Below, one piece after another: positions 39,045-48,204 of a stretch of DNA of 64,000 bases. Position 1 is the first letter of the stretch. Each line of letters starts with the position of its first letter. A program made the position numbers and the translations under genes. Origin of the DNA: Alphaproteobacteria bacterium (lineage in GTDB: Bacteria > Pseudomonadota > Alphaproteobacteria > UBA8366); NCBI GenBank assembly GCA_009377445.1, contig WHUA01000017.1, forward strand, positions 1-64,000, given 5' to 3'. The notes beneath the pieces were generated by a model. That model did no database searches and was not told the DNA's origin. It was given only the letters and a program-made list of their open reading frames with translations.

Positions 39045-40009
39045 GCGGCGATCCTTTCGGGTTGCGGTGGCCAGGCGGGATTTTCCGTGCGCTCCGCCGT
39101 TCGGAGCCGCGCCGAACGCGCGCGCGGGTTGGACCGGATCTCCGCTTCGCCGGGGGCGAGGGCGCGGCGGTGCGTCAGCTTGAAACTCGGCAGCGGCATG
39201 TCGCCCGGCTGCGGCGCATGGCGCGAAACGCCGTGCGTGCTGCGGCTGCGCGATTGCATGAAACGCTTCACGACCCTGTCTTCGAGCGAATGAAAGGTTA
39301 TGACGACCAGGCGCCCGCCGGCGACGAGCATCTCTTCCGCCGCCTGCAGGCCGCGGCCGATCTCACCCAGCTCGTCGTTCACGTGGAGCCGCAGCGCCAT
39401 GAAGGTCCTTGTCGCCGGATCGAGCCCGTCTTTGGCACGCGGAACCGCCCGGCGCACGATGTCGGCGAGCTGTTCGGTGCGCGTGATGGGCGCCAGGCTC
39501 CGCGCCTCGACGATGGCGCGCGCGACGCGACGGGCGAACCGCTCTTCGCCCAGGTCGCGAATGATCTCGGCGAGGGCGCGTTCCTCGAAGCCGTTCACGA
39601 CGTCGGCTGCGCTTGTCCCGGACCGGGACATGCGCATGTCGAGCGGACCGTCGAAGCGGAAGGAGAACCCGCGTTGCGGCTGGTCGAGCTGCATCGACGA
39701 GACGCCGAGGTCCAGCACCACGCCGTCGACCTGCTCGATTCCGTGATGCCGAAGCAAGGACAGCATGTCGCCGAAACGGCCACAGAGAAGGGTGAAGCGG
39801 CCGCGATAGGCGCGCTCCATCTCGCGCCCGTCGGCGACGACGTCATCGTCGCGGTCGACGGCGCAGACCGAGCAATCGGCGGAATCGAGGATTGCGCGGG
39901 AATAGCCGCCGGCGCCGAAGGTCCCATCGACGTAGGACGCGCCGTCGCGTGGCGCCAACGCCGCGAGCATCTCGGCCAGCATGACGGGCTTGTGCGGGGA
40001 CGCGTTCAT
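39041..40009 (-). CDS. rsmH: 16S rRNA (cytosine-1402-N4)-methyltransferase
   Basis: RsmH (MraW) methylates C1402 in the ribosomal decoding centre. The 322-residue product shows KPVMLAEML at the N-terminus, the SAM motif YVDGTFGAGGYSRAIL, the family block GVVLDLGVSSMQLDQPQRGFS (residues about 100-120), DPATRTFMALRLHVNDEL and the C-terminal VITFHSLEDRVVKRF. ATG 40009 overlaps the mraZ stop (ATGA). The open frame upstream is a mraZ shadow. Confidence 0.96.
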   Translation of the reverse strand: MNASPHKPVMLAEMLAALAPRDGASYVDGTFGAGGYSRAILDSADCSVCAVDRDDDVVADGREMERAYRGRFTLLCGRFGDMLSLLRHHGIEQVDGVVLDLGVSSMQLDQPQRGFSFRFDGPLDMRMSRSGTSAADVVNGFEERALAEIIRDLGEERFARRVARAIVEARSLAPITRTEQLADIVRRAVPRAKDGLDPATRTFMALRLHVNDELGEIGRGLQAAEEMLVAGGRLVVITFHSLEDRVVKRFMQSRSRSTHGVSRHAPQPGDMPLPSFKLTHRRALAPGEAEIRSNPRARSARLRTAERTENPAWPPQPERIAA

Positions 40010-40455
40010 GCGTCGCCCCCCGTCCGCTTGGGCGCACCGTTGCGGCGGCGCTCCAGCGCACGCTTGCGATAGGCGCCGTGGGCATCCGTCGACATGATCA
40101 GGAAGCGGTGGCCGCGCCCGACGAACACCAGCGTCTCGGCGATTCCGGCGTAGTCCGACAGCTCGGCGGGAATGATGATGCGGCCGCCGGAGTCGACGGT
40201 GATGTTGCACGCGTTTTCCAACAGCCAGTCGTAATCGCCGTCTTCTCCGTCATTGGGGCTGATGCCCGCGGCATCGCGTAGTTGCTCCATGTGCGCGCGA
40301 TCGCAAGCGCCGAGCGCCTTCAGGTCGGACGACGGATAGATAAAGATCTCGCGGTTGTTTTCAGGCGGCAGCTCGGCACGGAACTTGGCCGGAAGCGACA
40401 CACGTCCCTTCCGGTCGATCCGATTGTCCGCATACGTGCCGGTAAACAGTGCCAT
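40006..40455 (-). CDS. mraZ: Transcriptional regulator MraZ
   Basis: MraZ is an AbrB-fold DNA-binding protein that controls its own dcw operon. The 149-residue protein contains two SpoVT/AbrB-like units: GTYADNRIDRKGRVSLPAKF near the start and the central ITVDSGGRIIIPAELSDYAGI. It is the first gene of the cluster. Short repeats suited to its multimeric ring lie about 100 bases upstream. The C-terminus is basic and overlaps rsmH. Confidence 0.94.
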   Translation of the reverse strand: MALFTGTYADNRIDRKGRVSLPAKFRAELPPENNREIFIYPSSDLKALGACDRAHMEQLRDAAGISPNDGEDGDYDWLLENACNITVDSGGRIIIPAELSDYAGIAETLVFVGRGHRFLIMSTDAHGAYRKRALERRRNGAPKRTGGDA

Positions 40456-40557
40456 TTCGGCAGCTATCCCCTGAATGCATTGCCGCCTGTGCGGTGCAGC
40501 GCACCGTTATTATCCCGACCCGTTATTGCCCAGTGACCGGGACCAGGCCGTTGAAGT

Positions 40558-40592
40558 TGGGATATCGTGGGATATCATGGGAAATTCGTGGA
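40558..40592 (+). promoter_or_regulatory. Probable MraZ operator: TGGG direct repeats at 10-bp period
   Basis: TGGG occurs at 40558, 40568 and 40578, exactly ten bases apart, with a degenerate TGGA at 40589. The first two units continue identically as TGGGATATC. MraZ in E. coli binds three TGGGN repeats separated by five bases ahead of its own gene, which is the same geometry. Here the repeats read on the plus strand although mraZ is on the minus strand; I do not know whether that orientation is normal. Confidence 0.6.
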
Positions 40593-40721
40593 CGTCAAAT
40601 CATTTGAAGAATACAGGCCGTAAAAGCAAAACTATTACATGTTCTTGCCAAACGAACTTATGAATCCAGAAATCGTTATTACTCAACTATTCTGCACAAG
40701 GTGTGGTGCCTCCGGGCGGTA

Positions 40722-40751
40722 ATAGTAAAATACCGCGCGAAGATGTTCCAA
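40722..40751 (-). promoter_or_regulatory. Possible promoter toward mraZ, overlapping the GTTC triplet
   Basis: On the minus strand TTGGAA (40751-40746) is followed after 18 bases by TACTAT (40727-40722). The -35 lies within the LexA-like box. Transcription would run toward mraZ, with no other credible ORF in between. Confidence 0.35.
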
Positions 40752-40770
40752 TAATGTTCCGATTATGTTC
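40745..40770 (+). promoter_or_regulatory. Triple GTTC-N7-GTTC-N7-GTTC, alphaproteobacterial LexA-box pattern
   Basis: GTTC blocks start at 40745, 40756 and 40767, each separated by exactly seven bases, and each is preceded by AT (ATGTTC). GTTC-N7-GTTC is the known LexA recognition pattern in alphaproteobacteria; here two sites share the middle block. It lies about 290 bases before mraZ and about 50 bases beyond the 3' end of rnpB. LexA binding is inferred from pattern only. Confidence 0.5.
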
Positions 40771-40820
40771 TTCTCTGGATATTTCGTATTATCTTGCGGC
40801 TGGAACATCCGCGAGAAAAA

Positions 40821-41204
<384 letters not shown>

Positions 41205-41208
41205 TGAG

Positions 41209-41214
41209 ATATAA
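41209..41214 (-). promoter_or_regulatory. -10 element of rnpB
   Basis: TTATAT on the minus strand lies about seven bases before the inferred 5' end of the RNase P RNA. A matching -35 was not clear. Confidence 0.45.
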
Positions 41215-41257
41215 TGCATTTTTGCCGGATGGTAACTCTTTCCTGCATCGGGCGGGG

Positions 41258-41938
41258 CTACGCCGTGCGGCGGACGGCGGCGGCGACGCCGCCCAGCAGG
41301 GACCGGGTTTCTTGGTCGAGGCGGCCATCGATCCGCTGCGGCCGGTAGCGGCGTTGAAATGCAGCGACGACCTGCCGCGTGGCGGTGTCGTAGCCGCATT
41401 CGGCGAGAAGGCTCAGGGCGTCTCCCTCGGCAGCCGTGGCCGAAGGCCACAGCCCGATGCCGCGGTCGGCCATCCCGCGCCAATCGAAGCGCTCGCCGGG
41501 ATCGAGCTTGCGGTCCGGGGCGATGTCCGAATGTCCGAGGACATTGCGCGGCGGTATCGGATGCCGCGACAGGACGGCGAACGCCAGATCGGCGAGCGAG
41601 GCCATTTGCGGCGCCGTAAAATCGCGGTAGCCGAACTCGTGCCCGGGATTGGCGAGCTCGATCCCGATGGACCGGCCATTGATGCCGCGATGGCCGCGCC
41701 AACAGGCGAGGCCGGCGTGCCAGGCGCGCTTGCTCTCCGGAACCAGGCCGTAGACGGCGCCGTCCCCGTCGACGAGATAGTGCGCACTGACCTTCGCCGC
41801 CGGATCGCACAGGCGATCGAGCGCCGCCTCCGTGCTGGTCATGCCGGTGTAGTGCAGCACCAGCATGTCGATAGGTGTCGCATCCGGTCGATCGTCGAAA
41901 TTCGGCGACGGCCGCTCGACGATCCGCCGGACGTTCAT
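41258..41938 (-). CDS. N-acetylmuramoyl-L-alanine amidase, AmpD/AmiD type, with peptidoglycan-binding domain
   Basis: The enzyme cleaves the bond between MurNAc and L-Ala. The 226-residue protein has an Amidase_2 domain with zinc ligands His29 (LHYTG), His136 (GHSDIAP) and Asp146 (KLDPG), plus Lys144 at the AmpD lysine position. A C-terminal peptidoglycan-binding helix bundle (CGYDTATRQVVAAFQRRYRP, ending in GRLDQETRSLL) follows, as in AmiD. No signal peptide is seen, so a cytoplasmic recycling role like AmpD is possible despite the AmiD-like layout. It overlaps the upstream djlA-like gene by four bases. Confidence 0.9.
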   Translation of the reverse strand: MNVRRIVERPSPNFDDRPDATPIDMLVLHYTGMTSTEAALDRLCDPAAKVSAHYLVDGDGAVYGLVPESKRAWHAGLACWRGHRGINGRSIGIELANPGHEFGYRDFTAPQMASLADLAFAVLSRHPIPPRNVLGHSDIAPDRKLDPGERFDWRGMADRGIGLWPSATAAEGDALSLLAECGYDTATRQVVAAFQRRYRPQRIDGRLDQETRSLLGGVAAAVRRTA

Positions 41939-42663
41939 CGCAGCCCTCGTTCGGCCGCGACGGCATCGTAGGCGACGTTGATCGCCGCCAGCTTGCGGTT
42001 GGCGAGATCGATGAAGTCCGCGGGCATGCCCTGGGCGATCAGCCGGTCCGGATGATGATCGCGGACGAGCTTGCGGTAGGCGGCTTTGAGCCCGCCGTCC
42101 GAGATCGTCCGGGACACGCCGAGTATCTGATACGGGTCGGCGCGGTCCTGCTCGCGGCGGATCGCCGTCACGCGCTCGAACGCGGAGTCGTCCAGCCCGA
42201 AAATGCGCGACACTTCCCTGAGATACTCCATTTCCTGCGGCCTGAGGGCGCCGTCGGCGCGGGCGATGAAGGTTAGGCAGAAAAGCAGCTCCTCGAGCAC
42301 CGCTTCATTGCCTTCGAACATGCCGGCGATCTGGCGGGCGTAAGGCTCGAATCCGTGGCTGTCCTTGCGGGCCTGGTCGAAGACGCGCGCGACATTCCTG
42401 ACCTCGTCCGGCGGCACGCGGAAGACCTGCTTGAATGCCTTCACCTCGTCCGCGTTCACTTGCCCGTCGACCTTGGCCATCTTTGCGCCGAGCACGACGA
42501 CGCCGATGGTGAAGGCGACCGTCTTGGTCGCGTCGCCGTCTTGCGTCTGGGCGTTGCGCATGAGGTCGACGGCGTGTCCGGCAACGGCGCCGATGATCGC
42601 ACCGAGCGGGCCGCCGATCGCGAATCCGCCGACTCCTCCCAGGATTTTTCCCCAAATGGACAT
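41935..42663 (-). CDS. TerB-DnaJ co-chaperone (DjlA-like)
   Basis: The 242-residue protein starts with a glycine-rich hydrophobic segment (GKILGGVGGFAIGGPLGAIIGAVAGHAVD) that may insert in the membrane. It continues with a TerB-like helical domain (AKVDGQVNADEVKAF, RADGALRPQEMEYL), and ends with a J domain containing YQILGVSRTIS and the essential HPD (DHHPDRL). This is the DjlA arrangement; such proteins stimulate DnaK ATPase at the membrane. The start at 42663 is preferred over a longer frame. It overlaps the amidase gene by four bases, so the two form one transcription unit. Confidence 0.88.
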   Translation of the reverse strand: MSIWGKILGGVGGFAIGGPLGAIIGAVAGHAVDLMRNAQTQDGDATKTVAFTIGVVVLGAKMAKVDGQVNADEVKAFKQVFRVPPDEVRNVARVFDQARKDSHGFEPYARQIAGMFEGNEAVLEELLFCLTFIARADGALRPQEMEYLREVSRIFGLDDSAFERVTAIRREQDRADPYQILGVSRTISDGGLKAAYRKLVRDHHPDRLIAQGMPADFIDLANRKLAAINVAYDAVAAERGLR

Positions 42664-42726
42664 GCCGATCACCCTATCGGGCCGGGATTCGCGCTGCAAT
42701 CCAGGAGCGACAATTGGTCCGCCGTT

Positions 42727-43545
42727 TCAGCGCTGCGCGGTTTCCGCCGCGGAGGGGGGCGTCAGCGATCCGCCTCCTCCGAGCCGCCCGATGCCCGGCA
42801 GCTTCACGGCGAAGTCCAGCGGATCGACGCCGACGGTAAGGCCGGCGATGTTCAGCTCCAGGCCCTCCTCGATCCCCGCGAGCACGCCCAACAGGCCGGA
42901 CAGCGAGACCTGATATCCGGTGCCGCTCGGCGCTGGCGCAAGGATGCTGCCCGCGGTTATGTCGAGCCAGTCCTTGCCGATGGCGGTCGGTGGCAGATCC
43001 AGCTTCAGCTCCGGCGCGGCGCGGCCGACCCACGCCGTGAAGGTATTGCTGTTGGGACCCGGCCACAGCGTGTAGACGTCCTTGTAAGGATATGCTGCGG
43101 CCGCCGCGGCGATCTTCTCGATGGCCGCTTCGGCGGGCTTGCCGCTGACCTGCGCGATGATGTCCGGCGTGCTGCCGAACCATTGGCGGTCGGGTGCGTT
43201 GTGATGGACCGCCAGGGCGGACATGCCGCGCCGGGCGCGCCAGCCGATCACTTCGTAGACGGTGTATTCCGAGGCCTTCGCCGGCTTTGTCGCGACCCAG
43301 GTATGGACGCCGAATGCCCCGCGCCATTTGAAGGCGCGCGCCGCGTATACCTGGACGAGCGCTTCCGGATGCGCGGCCGGGGCGGGCGCCAGGCCGGTGA
43401 CCTCCCGCGAGGCGTTCCACCACTCCACGCCGCCCACGTCGCTCGACACGAGGAGCGTGAACGGGCCGGCCAGGAGCACGAGCGCGATCGCTGAGATCCG
43501 CGCGATCCATTTGACGGCGGCTTGGACGATGGGAAGCTGGCGCAC
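42727..43545 (-). CDS. DUF3750 membrane-anchored protein of unknown function
   Basis: From GTG 43545 (GGAGA ribosome site upstream) the protein has 272 residues, with one membrane helix near residues 13-35 and a periplasmic remainder. The domain shows GVHTWVATKPA, YTVYEVIGW, PDRQWFGSTPDII, a YPYKDVY stretch and WPGPNSNTFTAWVGR, then LPPTAIGKDW. I recognise these as DUF3750. The conserved His, Cys-free WPGPNSNTF and Asp residues hint at a hydrolase-like pocket, but no activity is known to me. A TTG at 43593 would add 16 residues without a ribosome site. Confidence 0.75.
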   Translation of the reverse strand: MRQLPIVQAAVKWIARISAIALVLLAGPFTLLVSSDVGGVEWWNASREVTGLAPAPAAHPEALVQVYAARAFKWRGAFGVHTWVATKPAKASEYTVYEVIGWRARRGMSALAVHHNAPDRQWFGSTPDIIAQVSGKPAEAAIEKIAAAAAAYPYKDVYTLWPGPNSNTFTAWVGRAAPELKLDLPPTAIGKDWLDITAGSILAPAPSGTGYQVSLSGLLGVLAGIEEGLELNIAGLTVGVDPLDFAVKLPGIGRLGGGGSLTPPSAAETAQR

Positions 43546-43695
43546 GCTGAATGATCTCTCCGACGGGTCAAAAATACGTAAACGGTATTGCAATGGTGGA
43601 CTTTGCTGCGTCCTCGGCCATTATTCGTCGAGAATGGCGGCTCATCGACGGCATTTCGCGCCGTCGAAGACGAAATATAGGTTCGCGGGACGCAT

Positions 43696-46600
43696 ATGAC
43701 AGGCAAAACATGGCAATTCTGGGTCGATCGCGGCGGCACCTTCACGGATGTCGTCGCGCGGCGGCCCGACGGGCGCCTGGTCACGCACAAGCTGCTTTCG
43801 GAAAATCCCGAGAATTACCGGGACGCGGCGGTCGAGGGTATTCGCCACCTGCTCGGCATCGGCAAGACGGGTGCCATCCCGTCGGTGGCGATCGACGCGA
43901 TAAAGATGGGCACGACCGTCGCCACCAACGCGTTGCTCGAACGCAAAGGCGACCGCACCGCGCTCATCACGACGAAGGGTTTTCGCGACGCGCTGCGGAT
44001 CGGCTATCAGGCCCGGCCGAATATCTTCGACCGCCACATCGTCCTGCCGGAAATGCTTTACGAGACGGTCGTCGAGCTTCCCGAGCGGGTATCCGCTTCC
44101 GGCGAGGTGCTGTTGAGCCTCGACGCGGCCGCGGCCCGCCGCGAGCTTCAAAAGGTTTACGAATCCGGGATACGCTCGGTTGCGATCCTGTTCATGCACG
44201 GTTACCGGTTCACCGACCATGAGCGCCAGGCGGCGGACATCGCCCGCGAGATCGGCTTCACTCAGGTCTCGGCCAGTCATTGGATCAGCCCGTTGATGAA
44301 GCTCGTCGGCCGCGGCGATACCACGGTGGTGGACGCCTATCTGTCGCCGATCCTGCGGCGCTACGTCGATCAGGTGGCCGGCGAGATGGGCGACACGCGC
44401 CTGATGTTCATGCAGTCGAACGGCGGCCTGACGGATGCCCGGCTGTTCCAGGGGAAGGACGCCATTCTCTCCGGTCCCGCCGGCGGCATCGTGGGCGCGG
44501 TGCAGACGGCGGCGCAGGCGGGATTCGACAAGATCATCAGCTTCGACATGGGCGGCACGTCCACCGATGTGGCCCATTACGACGGTGCATACGAGCGCGC
44601 CTTCGAGACGCTGGTCGCGGGGGTGCGCATGCGCGCGCCGATGATGCAGATCCATACGGTCGCCGCTGGCGGGGGCTCGATCTGCGTGTTCGACGGCGCG
44701 CGCTATCGCGTCGGCCCCGAATCCGCCGGGGCCAATCCGGGTCCTGCCTGCTACCGGCGGGGCGGTCCGCTCACGGTCACCGATTGCAACGTCATGCTGG
44801 GCAAGCTGCACCCGGATTTCTTCCCGCATGTCTTCGGCCCGGGCCAGGACCAGTCGCTGGATGCGGCGGCCGTCGAAAGAAAGTTCCATGCGCTCGCGGC
44901 GGAGATCGAGCAGGCGACCGGCAACAGGCGCAGCCCACAGGAAGTTGCCGACGGCTTCCTGAAGATCGCCGTGCAGAACATGGCCAACGCGATCAAGAAG
45001 ATCTCGATCGAGCGCGGCTACGACGTCACGGAGTACACGCTCTGCTGCTTCGGCGGCGCGGGCGGACAGCACGCATGCCTCGTCGCCGACGCGCTTGGCA
45101 TGACGAAGGTGTTCATCCATCCGTTTGCCGGCGTGCTCTCTGCCTACGGCATGGGGCTTGCCGACATTCGCGCGATCCGCGAGAAGACCGTTGAAGCCGT
45201 GCTGGACGAGGCACTCATGCCGCAGCTCGCCGCCGGGCTCGACAGCCTCGCGATCGCGGCGAAGCAAGAGATCACGCGTCAGGGCGTCGCCCCGGAGGAG
45301 GTGGAGATTCACCGCCGGGTCCATCTGAAGTACCAGGGAACCGACACGGCGCAGGTGGTCGACTTCGCCGACGCTTCGGCTATGGCGGCCGCATTCCAGG
45401 AGGCGCACCGCCAGCGCTACGGCTTCGTCATGTCGGACAAGCCGCTGGTGGCGGAGACGGCGGTAGCCGAGGCGGTCGGCCGTTCCGCGCCTGTCGCCGA
45501 GCCCGTTTCCGCCGCCCCGGCGGCGACCTTGTCCGTCCCGCGCGGCAGGGTGCGGGCGCGCATGGCCGGCGAACTACGCGAAACGCCCGTCTACGACATC
45601 GGCGATCTCGGGCCCGGTAACCGGATAGACAGCCCGGCCGTGATTGCCGAACCGGTGGCGACGACGGTAGTCGAGCCAGGCTGGCGTGCGGAGATTACCG
45701 AGAAGGGGCATACCGTGATGACGCGCGTCGTCGCGCTCCGGCGCAGCGAGGCGATCGGGACCCATTGCGACCCCGTGATGCTGGAAGTTTTCAACAACCT
45801 CTTCATGTCGATCGCCGAGCAGATGGGCGTCACGCTGCAGAACACCGCCTACTCGGTGAATATCAAGGAGCGCCTCGATTTCTCCTGCGCCGTGTTCGAC
45901 GCGGAGGGGCAGCTGATCGCCAACGCGCCGCACATGCCGGTCCATCTCGGCTCGATGGGCGAAAGCGTGCGTGCGGTGATCGTCAACAACGCGGGTGGCA
46001 TCGAGCCGGACGATGTCTACGTGCTCAACGCGCCCTACAACGGCGGGACGCATCTGCCCGACATCACCGTGATTACGCCGGTGTTCGATGCCGAGGGCAA
46101 GCGCATTCTCTTCTACGTCGGCAGCCGCGGCCATCACGCCGACATCGGCGGGACGATGCCGGGCTCGATGCCGCCCGACACGCGCACCGTGGATGAGGAA
46201 GGCGTCCTCATCGACAATTTCAAGCTGGTCGAACGCGGATCGTTTCGCGAGAAGGAAATGCGGGCGCTGCTCGCATCCGGCCGATATCCGGCCCGAAATA
46301 TCGACCAGAACATCGCCGATCTGAAAGCGCAGATCGCGGCCAACGAAAAAGGCGTGCACGAGCTGCGCCGGATGGTCGAGCATTTCGGCCTCGATACGGT
46401 GGTGGCCTATATGGGCCATGTCCAGGACAACGCGGAGGAATCCGTCCGGCGCGTCATCGACGTCTTGAAGGACGGCAGCTTCGCCTACGAGATGGACGAC
46501 GGCAGCGTCATCAAGGTCGCTGTCTCGATCGATCGGGAAAGGCGCAGCGCGTGCGTCGATTTCACCGGCACGAGCGCGCAGCGGCCGAGCAATTTCAATG

Positions 46601-47319
46601 CGCCATCCGCGGTCTGCCGTGCCGCCGTCCTGTATGTCTTCCGCACGCTGGTCGACGACGATATCCCGATGAACGAAGGGTGCCTGAAGCCGATCGAGAT
46701 CGTCATTCCGGAGGGATGCATGCTGCGGCCGGCCTATCCGGCAGCCGTCGTTGCGGGCAACGTCGAAACCTCGCAGTGCATTACCGACACGCTCTATGGC
46801 GCGCTCGGCGTCATGGCGGCGGCGCAAGGGACGATGAACAACATCACCTTCGGCAATGCCCGCCACCAGTATTACGAGACCGTGTGCGGCGGTTCGGGCG
46901 CCGGGCCGGCATTCGACGGGACCTCGGCGGTCCACACCCACATGACGAATTCGCGGCTGACCGATCCTGAGGTGCTGGAATGGCGCTTTCCGGTCCTGCT
47001 GGAATGTTTCGAGATCCGCCCCGGTTCCGGCGGCAGGGGGGCGCACCGGGGCGGCGACGGGACGCGCCGGCGGCTGCGTTTCCTCGAGGAGATGGAGCTC
47101 GCCATTCTGTCGGGCCATCGCCGGGTTGCGCCGTACGGCATAGCCGGCGGCGAGGCGGGAAGCTGCGGGCGCAACTGGGTCGAGCGGGCCGGTGGCGCGC
47201 GTCACGCGATGACCGGGACCGACGCGACGGTCATGCGGCCGGGCGACGTCTTCGTGCTCGAAACCCCCGGCGGCGGCGGCTTCGGTCCGCCTGTTGCACG
47301 GCGGCAAGCCGCGGAGTGA
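43696..47319 (+). CDS. 5-oxoprolinase (ATP-hydrolysing), HyuA-HyuB fusion
   Basis: The 1207-residue protein joins a HyuA-like ATPase half (FWVDRGGTFTDVVARRPDGR at the N-terminus, SFDMGGTSTDVAHYDG, GPGPACYRRGG-like NPGPACYRRGG, CCFGGAGGQHACLVA) to a HyuB-like half (SIAEQMGVTLQNTAYSVNIKERLDFSCAVFD, GSRGHHADIGGTMPGSMPPD, and a C-terminal GSGGRGAHRGGDG). This is the single-chain plan of 5-oxoprolinase, which opens pyroglutamate to glutamate. Related acetophenone carboxylases and hydantoinases are usually split into subunits, so 5-oxoproline is the best guess. It is divergent from the DUF3750 gene across about 150 bases. Confidence 0.88.
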   Translation: MTGKTWQFWVDRGGTFTDVVARRPDGRLVTHKLLSENPENYRDAAVEGIRHLLGIGKTGAIPSVAIDAIKMGTTVATNALLERKGDRTALITTKGFRDALRIGYQARPNIFDRHIVLPEMLYETVVELPERVSASGEVLLSLDAAAARRELQKVYESGIRSVAILFMHGYRFTDHERQAADIAREIGFTQVSASHWISPLMKLVGRGDTTVVDAYLSPILRRYVDQVAGEMGDTRLMFMQSNGGLTDARLFQGKDAILSGPAGGIVGAVQTAAQAGFDKIISFDMGGTSTDVAHYDGAYERAFETLVAGVRMRAPMMQIHTVAAGGGSICVFDGARYRVGPESAGANPGPACYRRGGPLTVTDCNVMLGKLHPDFFPHVFGPGQDQSLDAAAVERKFHALAAEIEQATGNRRSPQEVADGFLKIAVQNMANAIKKISIERGYDVTEYTLCCFGGAGGQHACLVADALGMTKVFIHPFAGVLSAYGMGLADIRAIREKTVEAVLDEALMPQLAAGLDSLAIAAKQEITRQGVAPEEVEIHRRVHLKYQGTDTAQVVDFADASAMAAAFQEAHRQRYGFVMSDKPLVAETAVAEAVGRSAPVAEPVSAAPAATLSVPRGRVRARMAGELRETPVYDIGDLGPGNRIDSPAVIAEPVATTVVEPGWRAEITEKGHTVMTRVVALRRSEAIGTHCDPVMLEVFNNLFMSIAEQMGVTLQNTAYSVNIKERLDFSCAVFDAEGQLIANAPHMPVHLGSMGESVRAVIVNNAGGIEPDDVYVLNAPYNGGTHLPDITVITPVFDAEGKRILFYVGSRGHHADIGGTMPGSMPPDTRTVDEEGVLIDNFKLVERGSFREKEMRALLASGRYPARNIDQNIADLKAQIAANEKGVHELRRMVEHFGLDTVVAYMGHVQDNAEESVRRVIDVLKDGSFAYEMDDGSVIKVAVSIDRERRSACVDFTGTSAQRPSNFNAPSAVCRAAVLYVFRTLVDDDIPMNEGCLKPIEIVIPEGCMLRPAYPAAVVAGNVETSQCITDTLYGALGVMAAAQGTMNNITFGNARHQYYETVCGGSGAGPAFDGTSAVHTHMTNSRLTDPEVLEWRFPVLLECFEIRPGSGGRGAHRGGDGTRRRLRFLEEMELAILSGHRRVAPYGIAGGEAGSCGRNWVERAGGARHAMTGTDATVMRPGDVFVLETPGGGGFGPPVARRQAAE

Positions 47320-47439
47320 ATTGCGTCAATGGTGTGACGGCCGTCCTTGTATCGCCCGGCATTTGATCTAAATATGCCGCGTATTCCAGGTTGCGTGAGC
47401 CCCGCCGAACGGGGCCAGACATACGGTTGGGAGTATCCT

Positions 47440-48129
47440 TTGGCGCGACAAATACCCATGCGGTGGGCGATCGGCGTTGTGCTGGCCGGCTTGGCGTTCG
47501 CCGGGGCGCACTTGGCCGGTGCGCACAAGGCGATGGCCGTGGCCACGGGTGGGGCAGGCGACGGCCAGCTCTCCTTTACCGTGACCCGCAACGGCGCGCC
47601 GATCGGCTCCCAAATCTATCGCATCGACCGGCAGGGCCGCCATGTCGTCGTCGACATCCACACCGATATCGATTTCCGGCTGCTTTGGATCCCGGTTTAC
47701 CGGTTCCGCCACGAATCGCGCGAGATCTGGGACGGCGACCGGCTGGTCCGGATGGTCTCGAACACCGACGACAACGGCAATCCGGTCACCCTCGACGTCA
47801 GGGCCGAAGGCCGGGTGCTGAAAGTGGGCGGCGAGGCCGGTCCGGCCGAGGTCGATTCGAGCGCCGTGCCCGCCAGTCTCTGGAATTCGGTGGTGGTGGA
47901 GCGGCAAAGGCTGCTGGATACCGTCACCGGCACGGTGTTGGCGACGAAAGTCGCCTTCCTGGGGGACGAGGTCCTGACCGTCGCCGGTAAGTCCATCCAG
48001 ACCCGGCGGTACAGACTTTCCGGCGATTACAGCCGCGACCTTTGGTACGACAGCGGTGACGGCTCGCTGGTCCGTGTCCTGTTCGAGGCCCGCGACGGCT
48101 CCGAAGTCGAATACGTCCTCGACAACTGA
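47440..48129 (+). CDS. Secreted DUF6134-like protein
   Basis: A signal-peptide-like start (basic, then a hydrophobic core about residues 8-30) is followed by a beta-rich domain: VTRNGAPIGSQIYRIDRQG, the IDFRLLWIPVYRFRHESREIW segment (residues about 65-85) and YSRDLWYDSGDGSLVRVLFEARDGS near the end. This fits the DUF6134 family of periplasmic proteins of unknown function. TTG 47440 is chosen because GGGAG lies six bases before it; ATG 47374 and ATG 47458 are alternatives. It sits between 5-oxoprolinase and a FAD-linked dehydrogenase in the same direction. Confidence 0.7.
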   Translation: MARQIPMRWAIGVVLAGLAFAGAHLAGAHKAMAVATGGAGDGQLSFTVTRNGAPIGSQIYRIDRQGRHVVVDIHTDIDFRLLWIPVYRFRHESREIWDGDRLVRMVSNTDDNGNPVTLDVRAEGRVLKVGGEAGPAEVDSSAVPASLWNSVVVERQRLLDTVTGTVLATKVAFLGDEVLTVAGKSIQTRRYRLSGDYSRDLWYDSGDGSLVRVLFEARDGSEVEYVLDN

Positions 48130-48204
48130 GAGCACGGCTTTCTACCCTCTCTTGCCGCCAGTTGAACCGGCCGGTGCCCGGGACTACTGTCATGCCGAGC
48201 GTCG

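Larger units (their letters stand above)
40456..40820. other. 365-base regulatory gap between mraZ and rnpB
   Basis: No protein gene is supported here. The region is AT-rich for this genome and holds, from the mraZ side, the TGGG repeats (40558-40592), a possible -35 element for mraZ (TTGACG on the minus strand, 40593-40598), the GTTC triplet with an overlapping promoter (40722-40770), and the T-run that ends rnpB (40816-40820). Confidence 0.6.

Noticed and set aside
45574..47307. 577-codon open frame opposite the 5-oxoprolinase gene
   Set aside because: Shadow of the HyuB-like half; no family similarity.
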